Origin: Peptostreptococcaceae bacterium
Lineage (GTDB): Bacteria; Bacillota; Clostridia; Peptostreptococcales; Peptostreptococcaceae
Assembly: GCA_902363255.1 (NCBI GenBank)
Contig: CABIZO010000008.1
Coordinates: forward strand, 1 to 64,000
DNA length: 64,000 nt
Reading direction: 5' to 3'
Positions 35,597 to 43,967 of the stretch are shown here, in pieces. Below the pieces are notes generated by a model. The model was not told the origin of the DNA and did not search any database. It was given only the letters and a program-made list of their open reading frames with translations. Position 1 is the first letter of the stretch. Every line of letters starts with the position of its first letter. Position numbers and translations under genes: made by a program.

Positions 35597-37066
35597 TTGG
35601 TTATTAAATTTGATAAAAAGAGAAGAAGGTTATTGGTTATAATCTTGGCTCTTCTAATTATTATAGGTGGAGGGGTACGTACATTTATACTTACTAATCA
35701 AAGAGAAACATTTACACTTCAAGATGAGAAAAACAAAAATGAATATACAATAGATGTGATATATGATGATGAAACTAATCGTATTTTATGTAACGAAAGC
35801 TTAGTCTATATAAATAATACGAAAACAACATTAGATAAAATTTATTTACATATCTACCCGAATGCCTTTTGCGAAAAAGAATCAGTTCCTTTTGAAAATT
35901 CAGAAATGAATAGAGCTTATCCAAATGGATTTAATGAGGGATATATTGACCTTAAAAATGTATTGACTAATAATAAGAAATTAAAGCATGAAGTAATAGG
36001 GGATAAAAATGATATTTTAGAAATAAAATTGGACAAATTGTTAAAAGCAGGTGAACAAGTAAAAATAGATTTAAAATATAATGTAAAACTACCTAACTGT
36101 CTTGGAAGATTTGGCTATGGCGATAATACAGTAAATGTAACAAACTGGTTTCCTATAGCTTGTGTTTATGACGACAAAGGATGGAATTTAAAAAGTTATG
36201 AAGCAGTAGGAGATCCTTTTTATAGTGATACTAGTAATTTCAAAGTTAAGATATTAGCTCCAATCAAATATAAGCTGGCAACTACAGGAAATATAACAGA
36301 AAAGAAAACAGATAATGAGAAGGTATTATACACTATAGATGGAAAGATGGTTAGAGATTTTGCTTTTATTTTAAGTGATAAGTTTATAGTAAATAAGACA
36401 AATTATAAAGATATTGCTATAAATACATACAATTTGAATGAAGATATGAGTCAAGAAGCTGTGGATGTTGCAAAATCATCCATAGAAATTTTTAGTAATT
36501 TATTTGGTGATTATCCATATGATACATATTCAGTAGTAGCAAGTGACTTTTTTATAGGGGGAATGGAATATCCAATGTTATCTATGATAGATGAAAGTCT
36601 ATATAATAATGAAAATAAATTTTTACTTGAATATGTAATAGCTCATGAAACAGCTCATCAATGGTGGTATAGTGTTATAGGAAATGATGAAATAAATGAA
36701 CCGTGGCTAGATGAAGCGTTGACAGAATACTCAACAATTCTATATTTTGAAGAGAAATACGGAAAAGAAACTGGAGATAAGTTAATAAAAACTATGGAAG
36801 TTCAAACTAAAAATTATAAAACAAGCGATATATTTAAGGCGACAACAGATTATAAGGATTCGTCAGAATATAGCTTAAGTGTATATACTAAGGGAGCAGT
36901 AATTTTTAATGAAATAAGAAAAGAAGTTGGAGATAAGGTATTCTTTGATACTTTAAAAGAATATTATAGTACATACAAATTTAAAAATGTGAATGGACCT
37001 CAATTCGTTGAACTTTGGAAGAGTAAAGGTATAGATATTGAAAAAGTTATAAAAGAATATAAATAA
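35597..37066 (+). CDS. M1-family metallopeptidase, membrane anchored
   Basis: 489 aa. A single N-terminal membrane segment (about 12-30, LLVIILALLIIIGGGV) places the catalytic domain outside. The M1 motif GGMEYPM (GAMEN-like, about 315-321) precedes HETAHQWWYSVIGNDEINEPWLDEALTEY, with HExxH plus a downstream Glu (about 350-378) binding zinc. Likely an aminopeptidase; substrate unknown. TTG start behind AAGGAGG. The M1 C-terminal helical domain is short compared with APN-type enzymes. Confidence 0.87.
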   Translation: MVIKFDKKRRRLLVIILALLIIIGGGVRTFILTNQRETFTLQDEKNKNEYTIDVIYDDETNRILCNESLVYINNTKTTLDKIYLHIYPNAFCEKESVPFENSEMNRAYPNGFNEGYIDLKNVLTNNKKLKHEVIGDKNDILEIKLDKLLKAGEQVKIDLKYNVKLPNCLGRFGYGDNTVNVTNWFPIACVYDDKGWNLKSYEAVGDPFYSDTSNFKVKILAPIKYKLATTGNITEKKTDNEKVLYTIDGKMVRDFAFILSDKFIVNKTNYKDIAINTYNLNEDMSQEAVDVAKSSIEIFSNLFGDYPYDTYSVVASDFFIGGMEYPMLSMIDESLYNNENKFLLEYVIAHETAHQWWYSVIGNDEINEPWLDEALTEYSTILYFEEKYGKETGDKLIKTMEVQTKNYKTSDIFKATTDYKDSSEYSLSVYTKGAVIFNEIRKEVGDKVFFDTLKEYYSTYKFKNVNGPQFVELWKSKGIDIEKVIKEYK

Positions 37067-37074
37067 ATTTTTGC

Positions 37075-37111
37075 CAGAGCATTGAAAAATAATTTAATGC
37101 TCTGTTTTTTT
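37075..37111 (+). terminator. Terminator after the M1 peptidase
   Basis: CAGAGCATT (37075-37083) with AATGCTCTG (37096-37104), then TTTTTTT. Confidence 0.92.
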
Positions 37112-37113
37112 GG

Positions 37114-37119
37114 TATAAT
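37114..37119 (+). promoter_or_regulatory. Promoter (extended -10) for the MBL gene
   Basis: TGGTATAAT directly after the terminator T-run; a start site near 37126 would fit the ATG at 37154 and argues against the earlier in-frame ATG at 37127. Confidence 0.5.
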
Positions 37120-37153
37120 ATAAGTTATGAGAAAAATAGAAAAGAGGTGCACC

Positions 37154-37945
37154 ATGTTGAAGTATTGTTCTATAGGGAGCGGAAGTAGTGGAAATTGTCA
37201 CTTTGTTAGTTACAAAGATACTAATATATTAATAGATGCAGGCCTTAGTGGTAAAAGAATAATGACAGGTTTAGATGAGATAGATGCTGATATAGAAAAA
37301 ATAAAAGGCATATTTATAACACATGAACATTCTGACCATATAAAAGGTGCAGGAATATTATCTAGAAAATTGGACATACCTATTTTTGCAAATGTAAAGA
37401 CATGGTGTGCTATGAAAGATAAATTAGGAAATATAAAAGAAAGCAACATGAAAGTGTTTGAAAATGATAAGACTTATAGCATCGGAGATTTGGGAATTAA
37501 ACCTTTTTCCATACCACATGACTCTAGTGATGCAGTAGGATATAATTTATTTTCAGCGCAAGAGAAAATGTCAATTGCTACGGATATAGGATGTATAACA
37601 GATAACATTAGACAAAATTTATATGATTCAAAACTTGTAGTATTGGAGTCTAATTATGACCCAAACATGCTGATGATGGGAAGTTATACTTATAGTTTAA
37701 AAAGAAGGGTAATGTCTGATTGTGGGCATTTATCAAACGAAGAAGCAGCTAAATTCTGTGTAGAATTAATTAATAATAGTACAGAATCCATATTATTAGC
37801 GCATCTAAGTAAAGAAAATAATTTTCCAGACTTAGCTTTTGCAACATCAAAAAATGTATTAGCTAATAATGATATGATAATAGGACGAGATTTAGAGTTA
37901 GAAGTTTTATCAAGAGACAAAGTTTCAAAAGTTTTTGAACTGTAA
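37154..37945 (+). CDS. yycJ: Metallo-beta-lactamase fold exonuclease, YycJ/WalJ-like
   Basis: 263 aa. Start ATG 37154 behind AGAGGTG. Metallo-beta-lactamase motifs: GSGSSGNCHF, ILIDAGLS, ITHEHSDHIKGA (HxHxDH, about 58-67), IPHDSSDAVGYN, LESNYD and GHLSNEEA. YycJ is a 5' exonuclease-like protein implicated in mismatch repair and cell-wall linked loci in Bacilli. The gene continues into rlmH 14 bp downstream, the conserved yycJ-rlmH pairing. Confidence 0.9.
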   Translation: MLKYCSIGSGSSGNCHFVSYKDTNILIDAGLSGKRIMTGLDEIDADIEKIKGIFITHEHSDHIKGAGILSRKLDIPIFANVKTWCAMKDKLGNIKESNMKVFENDKTYSIGDLGIKPFSIPHDSSDAVGYNLFSAQEKMSIATDIGCITDNIRQNLYDSKLVVLESNYDPNMLMMGSYTYSLKRRVMSDCGHLSNEEAAKFCVELINNSTESILLAHLSKENNFPDLAFATSKNVLANNDMIIGRDLELEVLSRDKVSKVFEL

Positions 37946-37959
37946 ATGAGGAGAAAAAT

Positions 37960-38439
37960 ATGCGTATTAGTATAGTTTGTGTAGGAAAAATTAAAGAAAA
38001 ATATTTAAAATTAGGAATAGATGAGTTTTCAAAAAGATTATCTAAATATTGCAAATTAGAAGTAATAGAATTAGATGACGAAAAAGCTCCTGAAAATCTA
38101 AGTGATAAAGAAATGCTTATGATTAAGGAGAAGGAGGGCAAGAAGATACTAAGTAAGATAAAGGATAATTCTTATGTTATAGCTCTTGCTATAGATGGAA
38201 AGAATTTATCTTCTGAAGAATTGGCAGAGACAATAGATAACTTAGGTGTTAGAGGAACCAGTCATATAGTGTTTGTTATTGGTGGATCTTTAGGACTTTC
38301 TGATGAAGTTTTAAAAAGAGCTAACTATGAGTTATCTTTTTCTAAGATGACTTTTCCTCATCAGTTAATGAGGCTGATATTGTTGGAGCAAGTTTATAGA
38401 GCTTATAGAATAAATAACGGTGAACCTTATCACAAGTAA
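37960..38439 (+). CDS. rlmH: 23S rRNA (pseudouridine1915-N3)-methyltransferase RlmH
   Basis: 159 aa, SPOUT methyltransferase. HIVFVIGGSLGLSDEVLKRA (the knot) and FSKMTFPHQLMRLILLEQVYRAYRINNGEPYHK (invariant C-terminus) are diagnostic. It modifies helix 69 of 23S rRNA. Same transcript as the MBL gene; a strong terminator follows. Confidence 0.96.
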   Translation: MRISIVCVGKIKEKYLKLGIDEFSKRLSKYCKLEVIELDDEKAPENLSDKEMLMIKEKEGKKILSKIKDNSYVIALAIDGKNLSSEELAETIDNLGVRGTSHIVFVIGGSLGLSDEVLKRANYELSFSKMTFPHQLMRLILLEQVYRAYRINNGEPYHK

Positions 38440-38485
38440 AAAAATAACCTTAGGCAATTAATATAAATGCCTAAGGTTATTTTTT
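38438..38485 (+). terminator. Terminator after rlmH
   Basis: AAAATAACCTTAGGCA/TGCCTAAGGTTATTTT stem with a short A/T-rich loop and trailing T's. Confidence 0.92.
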
Positions 38486-38959
38486 ACTATTGTACTAATA
38501 GAGTCAATCCTGATTATGAATTCACACATAAGAAGGTTATGTTTTAAATTGATTCTAGAATATACAATAATTATATATATAAAAGTTATTATTTTTTTAA
38601 GCCAATGTTTTTTCAACTGATAAGAATACTCTTTCGAAGTAAATATTTAATACAGCGGACCACATTCATAAAATCAAATCCCAAAAGTCCAAATACTGAA
38701 GTATATATAGTTCAACTTTAACTTTTGTTTCATTTATCATAATGGAATATTTAAAAAATGTTTAATATAAAGAAAATTGTATGTATGCACTAATTAATAA
38801 TACCAAAAAAAATCAAAGAGGTATACAAAAAAATCAAAATAGTTAATAATTGGCGAAATCTAGTTATATCAAGGGCTAAAGATATCGTATTCACAACTGT
38901 TAAAAAATAAAATAATAAAAATGTTTAAGACATAAAAGAAAGGGAATAAATATATCGAG
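38486..38959. other. 474-bp gene-free stretch
   Basis: A/T-rich sequence with no gene of credible length on either strand. A 33-codon minus-strand frame (38613-38711) is open but has no family resemblance I trust. No RNA gene was recognised. The right end merges into the Fur-box promoter of the heme oxygenase gene. Confidence 0.4.
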
Positions 38960-38975
38960 GATAATAATCATTATC
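38960..38975 (+). promoter_or_regulatory. Fur box overlapping the heme oxygenase promoter
   Basis: GATAATAATCATTATC is a near-exact match to the core of the Fur consensus (GATAATGATAATCATTATC). A -10 TATAAT lies at 38991-38996; 17 nt upstream of it the -35 position falls inside the box, so Fur-iron would block polymerase. Confidence 0.8.
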
Positions 38976-39042
38976 ATCTATAAAAGAGATTATAATAAAA
39001 GTTTAGCAATAAACAAATATTACATTATAGGCGGTGGCAGTT

Positions 39043-39675
39043 ATGGATTTAATAACAAAAATAAGAAAAAATACAGGGGCTTTACATAGTGCAGCAGAGC
39101 ATTCTGGAATTTTAAAGAGAATAGTAGATGGAAATGCATCAGTAGATAGCTATGTAGAATACCTATTCAACCTTAGTGCAATGTATAAGGTAATAGAAGA
39201 AACTATAGAAAATAACAAAGATAATGAGATAGTTAAAGAGTTTGCAACACCAGAATTATATAGATACGAATTAATAGAAAAAGATTTAGAATATTTCTTA
39301 GGTGAAAACTCAAACAAATATGAATTATTAGCATCAACAGTTGCTTTTGTAGAAAAAATAAAAGAAATAGGAAATACAAATCCAGAATTAATAGTAGCTT
39401 ATGCATATACTAGATTTATAGCAGATTTGTTTGGAGGAAGAACATTCGTATCTTTATTAGGTGTGAATTATAAAGTTCCGGCAGAAGGATTAAATTACTA
39501 CAACTGTGAAGGTATAAAAAATATAAGAACTTACGTTATGAACTATGCTACAAAAATAAATAATATGAAACTATCTTCAGAATTGGAAGAGAAATTAATA
39601 GTTGAAGTAAGTAATGCTTATATTTATAACTTAGCAATATCTCAAGAGTTAGAAGCTAAGTTATATATGAATTAG
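39043..39675 (+). CDS. Heme oxygenase (biliverdin-producing)
   Basis: 210 aa from ATG 39043 (MDLITKIRKNTGALHSAAEHSGIL). The His in LHSAAEHSG (about residue 15) corresponds to the proximal heme ligand of HO-1 type enzymes. YTRFIADLFGGRTF (about 125-138) matches the distal-helix GDLSGG region. It breaks heme to biliverdin, CO and iron. The Fur box upstream indicates induction by iron starvation, i.e. host heme use. A GTG three codons earlier is also in frame; the RBS-like GGCGGTGG fits ATG 39043. Confidence 0.88.
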   Translation: MDLITKIRKNTGALHSAAEHSGILKRIVDGNASVDSYVEYLFNLSAMYKVIEETIENNKDNEIVKEFATPELYRYELIEKDLEYFLGENSNKYELLASTVAFVEKIKEIGNTNPELIVAYAYTRFIADLFGGRTFVSLLGVNYKVPAEGLNYYNCEGIKNIRTYVMNYATKINNMKLSSELEEKLIVEVSNAYIYNLAISQELEAKLYMN

Positions 39676-39716
39676 GTAATAAACATTAAGTATTTTTATA
39701 TACACTCAAAACAATT

Positions 39717-39751
39717 AAAAGAGGATATATCATTTTGATATATCCTCTTTT
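39717..39751. terminator. Bidirectional terminator between heme oxygenase and TtcA-like genes
   Basis: 16-bp perfect stem (39717-39732 with 39736-39751, loop TTT), A-rich at left and T-rich at right, serving both convergent genes. Confidence 0.92.
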
Positions 39752-39762
39752 ATATTTATAAT

Positions 39763-40482
39763 TTATCTAATTTTTTCTTTATCCCAGATGAATAATTTAT
39801 CTGTATTATTTAATGCACCAAAAATATTCTTTTTAGATCCAGGCATTTCTTTATTAAGCATAGTTACAAGCTCTTTGATATTTTGTCTGTTTGTTTTTCC
39901 ATCAGCTGGACAAGGATTTTCAATAATAGGATAATTATAATCTTTAGCAGCTTTTTTCGTTAGGTATTCTTCTATATAAATCATAGGTCTGATTATAGTT
40001 AAGTCTTGCCTATCCATATGAGTTTTAGGAGAGAAACAACTTACTCTACCTTCATAAAACATAGACATTAAGAACGTTTCAATAGCATCATCTCTGTGAT
40101 GACCTAAAGCAACTTTGTTACAACCTAAAGATTTTGCAGTATCATTAAGGGCGCCACGTCTCAAGTTAGCACATAATGAACAAGGATTTTTTTCTTTTCT
40201 AATATCAAAAACAATCTCTTTTATATCTGTTTGAACTTCATGATAAGGTATTTTTAAATCTTTGCATAATTTATGAAGAGGAGAATTATCTACTCCACCT
40301 GGATTTAAAGTTATAGCTATTAAATCAAATTTTTCTGGTGAAAATCTTTGATAACTTTTTAATATATGAAGTAGTGTTAAGCTATCTTTTCCTCCAGATA
40401 AACCAACTGCTATTTTATCATTTTCTTGAATCATATTGAAATCTTTAATTGCTTGTCGAGCTTTGCTAAGTAATTTTTGCAT
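39763..40482 (-). CDS. TtcA-like tRNA 2-thiocytidine biosynthesis protein
   Basis: 239 aa, PP-loop ATPase. SGGKDSLTLLHIL (about 29-41) is the ATP motif; CSLCANLRRG (about 108-117) and CPADGKTNRQ (about 192-201) supply cysteines matching the [4Fe-4S] ligands of the TtcA group; LGHHRDDAIETFLM is characteristic. It sulfurates C32 of some tRNAs in the family. Function rests on family pattern. RBS AGGAGG. Confidence 0.85.
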   Translation of the reverse strand: MQKLLSKARQAIKDFNMIQENDKIAVGLSGGKDSLTLLHILKSYQRFSPEKFDLIAITLNPGGVDNSPLHKLCKDLKIPYHEVQTDIKEIVFDIRKEKNPCSLCANLRRGALNDTAKSLGCNKVALGHHRDDAIETFLMSMFYEGRVSCFSPKTHMDRQDLTIIRPMIYIEEYLTKKAAKDYNYPIIENPCPADGKTNRQNIKELVTMLNKEMPGSKKNIFGALNNTDKLFIWDKEKIR

Positions 40483-40545
40483 GTATATATTCCTCCTAAT
40501 CTATAAAATAAAAAATTTTTCATTCTGTAATAAGGTAACTTAATT

Positions 40546-40574
40546 ATTATAACAAAGATAAAAAATTGTAACAA
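40546..40574 (-). promoter_or_regulatory. TtcA-like gene promoter
   Basis: Minus strand: TTGTTA (40569-40574), 17 nt, TATAAT (40546-40551), about 64 bp before the start codon. The rest of 40575-40792 shows no gene. Confidence 0.65.
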
Positions 40575-40792
40575 TAATAAGGAATCGGATAATTATTTAG
40601 AAAAGTTTAAAAGGATTATAATATTTAAGTAAAAAGTTTAGGATAGATATAACAATACATTAAGATAAGGTTATAAAAAATTTTTTAATCAGAAAATGGT
40701 TAAAATTAATGACATATTAAATATATTAATTCATTATTGATATAATATTTAATAGAAGTAAATAAAATTCAAGGAAGTATTTAGGAGATGAG

Positions 40793-41536
40793 ATGAAAAA
40801 AACACTGTATGATTATAAAGAAGTTATTAAGAAACTTCCAATCAAAGATAAATATACAAAGGAAGAATTATTAACAGAAGATTTTTTAATAGATAAAGAA
40901 AATAATATAGAAATATATTACGCACCTCATAATGAGTATATAAATTCAAATGCAAAAATATTTATTGTAGGTATAACACCAGGATTTGCACAAATGAATA
41001 CTGCGATAGTTACAGCAAGAAAAGAATTAGAAAATAATAATGAAATAGAAGATATACAATATAAATGTAAAGTAGCAGGAAGATTTAGCGGTAGTTTGAG
41101 AAAAAATATTATATCTATGTTAGATGATATAAAGTTGAATGAAGCTTTAAATTTAAATAGTTGTAGTGAGTTGTTTGATAAGAAGGACTATTTAATGCAT
41201 ACAGTTTCATTAATACCTTATCCTGTTTTTGTAAAAAAACAAAACTATACAGGTCATACCCCTAAGTTATTAAAAAGTGATTTTTTAATGAAATACATCT
41301 ATAACAATTTCATTAATGAGATACAGGCACTAGATAATTTTGAGGATATATTATTAATACCCTTAGGAAAGGCTGTAGAAGAGGTGTTGTATAAATTAAA
41401 AGATGAAGGACTTATTAAAGAAAATCAAATACTTATGGGATTTCCTCATCCATCAGGAGCGAATGTTAATAGATTAGTTCAACTGGAAGAAAATAAGGAA
41501 AACATGATAAACTTTATAAAAAAAACCGTATCTTAA
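40793..41536 (+). CDS. Uracil-DNA glycosylase superfamily protein
   Basis: 247 aa. Motif A-like FIVGITPGFAQMN (about 59-71) and motif B-like GFPHPSGANVNR (about 219-230) match the active-site loops of the UDG fold (water-activating and leucine/histidine loops). The catalytic Asp/His pattern of standard Ung is not obvious, so it is probably a distant family member; lesion preference unknown. Ends 4 bp inside the convergent YdcZ gene. Confidence 0.72.
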   Translation: MKKTLYDYKEVIKKLPIKDKYTKEELLTEDFLIDKENNIEIYYAPHNEYINSNAKIFIVGITPGFAQMNTAIVTARKELENNNEIEDIQYKCKVAGRFSGSLRKNIISMLDDIKLNEALNLNSCSELFDKKDYLMHTVSLIPYPVFVKKQNYTGHTPKLLKSDFLMKYIYNNFINEIQALDNFEDILLIPLGKAVEEVLYKLKDEGLIKENQILMGFPHPSGANVNRLVQLEENKENMINFIKKTVS

Positions 41537-41550
41537 GCTGATACGGTTTT
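41522..41550. terminator. Terminator overlapping the stop codons of two convergent genes
   Basis: AAAACCGTATC (41522-41532) with GATACGGTTTT (41540-41550), 7-nt loop. The UDG-like gene and the facing YdcZ gene both end within it. Confidence 0.85.
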
Positions 41551-41985
41551 ACTATTTACTTTATCAATATATAAATTATAAGTTAGTCCTAAAACTACTA
41601 AAGTTCCACCAATTATTTGATAAGAAGATACTTTTCCTGTAGACAAAGCATCTATAATTATTCCTGTGAAAAGCTGACCAACAAATAATAATAAAGTTAA
41701 GTAAAATGATGAAACTTTAGAAGATAAAAATGAAAGTAATGTAACAACAGCAACACCGAATAGACCTCCAGTATAAACAAACCATGGAGCAGTATAAGAT
41801 GATAACGCAAACAGTTTGAATGTTTCACCACTAATCAATAATAATAAAAATGAACCAGTAAGGCCAAATATATAATTGAAAAATGTACTTTGATACATTC
41901 CTATTTTATCTGATAAAACAAAGTTTACAGATCTAGATAACACATTTGTAACTCCACACAAAATTGCAAATAATATATATATCAT
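41533..41985 (-). CDS. DMT superfamily transporter subunit, DUF606/YdcZ
   Basis: 150 aa with about five membrane segments (LFAILCGVTNVLSRSVNFVL, FFNYIFGLTGSFLLLLISG, TLLLFVGQLFTGIIIDAL). DUF606/YdcZ half-size drug/metabolite transporters normally occur as neighbouring pairs thought to form heteromers; the companion lies 11 bp upstream. Substrate unknown. Confidence 0.85.
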   Translation of the reverse strand: MIYILFAILCGVTNVLSRSVNFVLSDKIGMYQSTFFNYIFGLTGSFLLLLISGETFKLFALSSYTAPWFVYTGGLFGVAVVTLLSFLSSKVSSFYLTLLLFVGQLFTGIIIDALSTGKVSSYQIIGGTLVVLGLTYNLYIDKVNSKTVSA

Positions 41986-41996
41986 AATTTACCTCC

Positions 41997-42419
41997 TTAT
42001 GATAAAGTCATTACATAAATACCAGCAATAATAATGACTAATCCTAAAATTTTCTTTTTATCAAATTCAACTACAGGCATATTAAAATAACCAAAATGAT
42101 CAATAATGAGTGAAGTTACTAATTGACCTAATAATGAAAGTGAAACAGTTAATGAAACTCCAAGTCCAATAAAGCTAGCATTAGTGAATAAAACTGTTAA
42201 AATACCAATAAGCCCGCCTGTAAACATATAGAAAGGTATACCTTTAAGATTTTGTATTTTTGATTTTGTAAAAATAAGAACAAGTATAATTCCGATTAAT
42301 CCAATAAAGTGAATAATAACACTAGATGCATAATTACCAGAAATATTACTTACTTGGCCATTTAAAGAAATCATGATAGCAAGTATAATTCCCGTAAAAA
42401 CTGAAATAAAATAGTTCAT
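41997..42419 (-). CDS. DMT superfamily transporter subunit, DUF606/YdcZ (partner)
   Basis: 140 aa from the internal ATG at 42419 behind AGGAGG; the frame is open 21 codons further upstream but those residues would place the RBS inside the gene. About five membrane segments (FTGIILAIMISLNGQVS, YASSVIIHFIGLIGIILVLI, TVLFTNASFIGLGVSLTVSL, KILGLVIIIAGIYVM). First gene of the divergent pair with the Crp-family regulator. Confidence 0.85.
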   Translation of the reverse strand: MNYFISVFTGIILAIMISLNGQVSNISGNYASSVIIHFIGLIGIILVLIFTKSKIQNLKGIPFYMFTGGLIGILTVLFTNASFIGLGVSLTVSLSLLGQLVTSLIIDHFGYFNMPVVEFDKKKILGLVIIIAGIYVMTLS

Positions 42420-42440
42420 TATAAATCCCTCCTTTTGAAT

Positions 42441-42488
42441 AATATATAAAATAACATAAAAAAATGACAAAAATAATGACATATGTCA
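42441..42488 (-). promoter_or_regulatory. YdcZ-pair promoter with a Crp-type palindrome
   Basis: Minus strand: TTGTCA (42465-42470), 18 nt, TATATT (42441-42446). The perfect palindrome TGACATATGTCA (42477-42488) lies just upstream, centred about 48 bp before the predicted start, where an activator would sit. The divergent regulator gene begins at 42538. Confidence 0.6.
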
Positions 42489-42537
42489 CATGTAAATGTA
42501 AAATTTTAATTAAGTTAAAAATAAAGGTGGCGTTTAT

Positions 42538-43248
42538 GTGAAGAAGATAGAAGATTCATTTATAATAGAAAATTGCTATAATGAGTTAAATATGCAAAGA
42601 ATCTTTGTGAATGACATGAAAAATGAGATGAGATTATTAAAATTTGATAAACATGAGTATTTAAGTAGAGAAGATGAAGATTTGGAATATTTGCTGTTTT
42701 TTATACAAGGTAAAGCAAAAGTATTTAAAACGTTGCCAAATGGTAGAAACTTGCTTCTTGCTTTTTATAAACCTTTTAGAGTAATAGGAGATATAGAGAT
42801 TGTTAAAAAACAAAGTGCGACAGGTACAATTCAAGCCTTGAGCGCTTGTTATTGTCTAGCTATACCCATGGAAAAAGCAAGATTAGAATTAATCAAAGAT
42901 AGAAAATTTTTGAAATTTACATGTGAAAGTTTAGCAGAAAAACTAGCCGCTGTTAGTATGAATAGTTCTATTAATCTACTTTATCCATTAGAGAATAGAT
43001 TAGCCAGTTATATAAACGAATCATTAGCCTATGGAGAAAATGAAGAAAGTTTATATATTGATTTTGATGAAAATTTAATTAATATAGCAGAATTATTAGG
43101 AAGTAGTTATAGGCATTTACTTAGAACTTTTAATACATTATGTAAGAAGGGTGTGTTAGAAAGGGAAGATGGGAAATATAAAATTATTAATACAACTTTA
43201 TTAAAAGATTTGGCGGGAGATTTATATCAAGATGCTAAGTTTATATAA
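42538..43248 (+). CDS. Crp/Fnr-family transcriptional regulator (YeiL-like)
   Basis: 236 aa, GTG start behind AAAGGTGG. Cyclic-nucleotide-binding-type beta barrel (about 25-135, LEYLLFFIQGKAKVFKTLPNGRNLLLAFYKPFRVIGDIEI) and a C-terminal HTH_Crp helix (NLINIAELLGSSYRHLLRTFNTL, about 183-205). It lacks obvious CNMP-binding RxS residues, as in YeiL regulators. Divergent to a YdcZ transporter pair, which it probably controls through the shared palindrome. Confidence 0.83.
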   Translation: MKKIEDSFIIENCYNELNMQRIFVNDMKNEMRLLKFDKHEYLSREDEDLEYLLFFIQGKAKVFKTLPNGRNLLLAFYKPFRVIGDIEIVKKQSATGTIQALSACYCLAIPMEKARLELIKDRKFLKFTCESLAEKLAAVSMNSSINLLYPLENRLASYINESLAYGENEESLYIDFDENLINIAELLGSSYRHLLRTFNTLCKKGVLEREDGKYKIINTTLLKDLAGDLYQDAKFI

Positions 43249-43460
43249 TTTATTTTTTACAAAATAGTTTATAATGGATAACAGTTAAAAATATAAAATA
43301 ATATATAATTATATAAAAAACTTTAAAATAGATAAACTAATTATATATATGTATATTGTTAAGACATAAAAATATGATACAATATGAAAGGTTATATAGC
43401 CGTTATTTAAGAAAAAATTCTATTTAAGAATTGGACATAAGAAAGAGAGGAAATAATATT

Positions 43461-43802
43461 ATGGAAAATTATCCAAATTGCCCTAAATGTAATTCAGAAT
43501 ATACTTACGAAGATGGAACTTTATACGTTTGTCCAGAATGTGCTCATGAATGGTCACAAACAGAAGAAGTTGTAGAAGAAAATGTAATAAGAGATGCGAA
43601 CGGAAATATATTAAATGATGGAGATGCTGTAACAGTAATAAAAGACCTTAAAGTAAAAGGAGCTTCATCATCTATAAAAATAGGAACAAAAGTAAAAAGT
43701 ATACGTTTAGTTCCTGATGCTGCTGACGGACATGATATAGAATGTAAAATAGATGGTTTTGGAGCTATGAAATTAAAATCAAGTGTTGTAAAAAAAGCAT
43801 AG
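43461..43802 (+). CDS. PhnA/YjdM-family zinc ribbon protein
   Basis: 113 aa from ATG 43461 (MENYPNCPKCNSEYTYEDG); a longer in-frame start 10 codons upstream lacks a good RBS. N-terminal zinc ribbon CPKC...CPEC, then the PhnA domain GDAVTVIKDLKVKGASSSIKIGTKVKSIRLV...DIECKIDGFGAMKLKSSVVKKA. The name comes from alkylphosphonate loci but its role there is doubtful. Followed by a terminator. Confidence 0.9.
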   Translation: MENYPNCPKCNSEYTYEDGTLYVCPECAHEWSQTEEVVEENVIRDANGNILNDGDAVTVIKDLKVKGASSSIKIGTKVKSIRLVPDAADGHDIECKIDGFGAMKLKSSVVKKA

Positions 43803-43811
43803 TTAAAAGTA

Positions 43812-43842
43812 AAGAACTAGATTTATCTAGTTCTTATTTTTT
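43812..43842 (+). terminator. Terminator after the PhnA-like gene
   Basis: AAGAACTAGA/TCTAGTTCTT stem with loop TTTA, then ATTTTTT. Confidence 0.9.
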
Positions 43843-43967
43843 GGAGAAAAGTAGATTAATACATAAAAATATGGAGAATAAGGTCTTTTTATAAGACTAG
43901 TATTTTGGTATTATTTAAGTAACAAATCTAACATATGGTAAAAAGGGAGTATATAAAGGAGAGTAAT

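Noticed and set aside
38613..38711. Short minus-strand open frame in the 474-bp gap, possibly a transposase remnant
   Set aside because: 33 codons, no start with a ribosome-binding site, and resemblance to any transposase was too loose to support.
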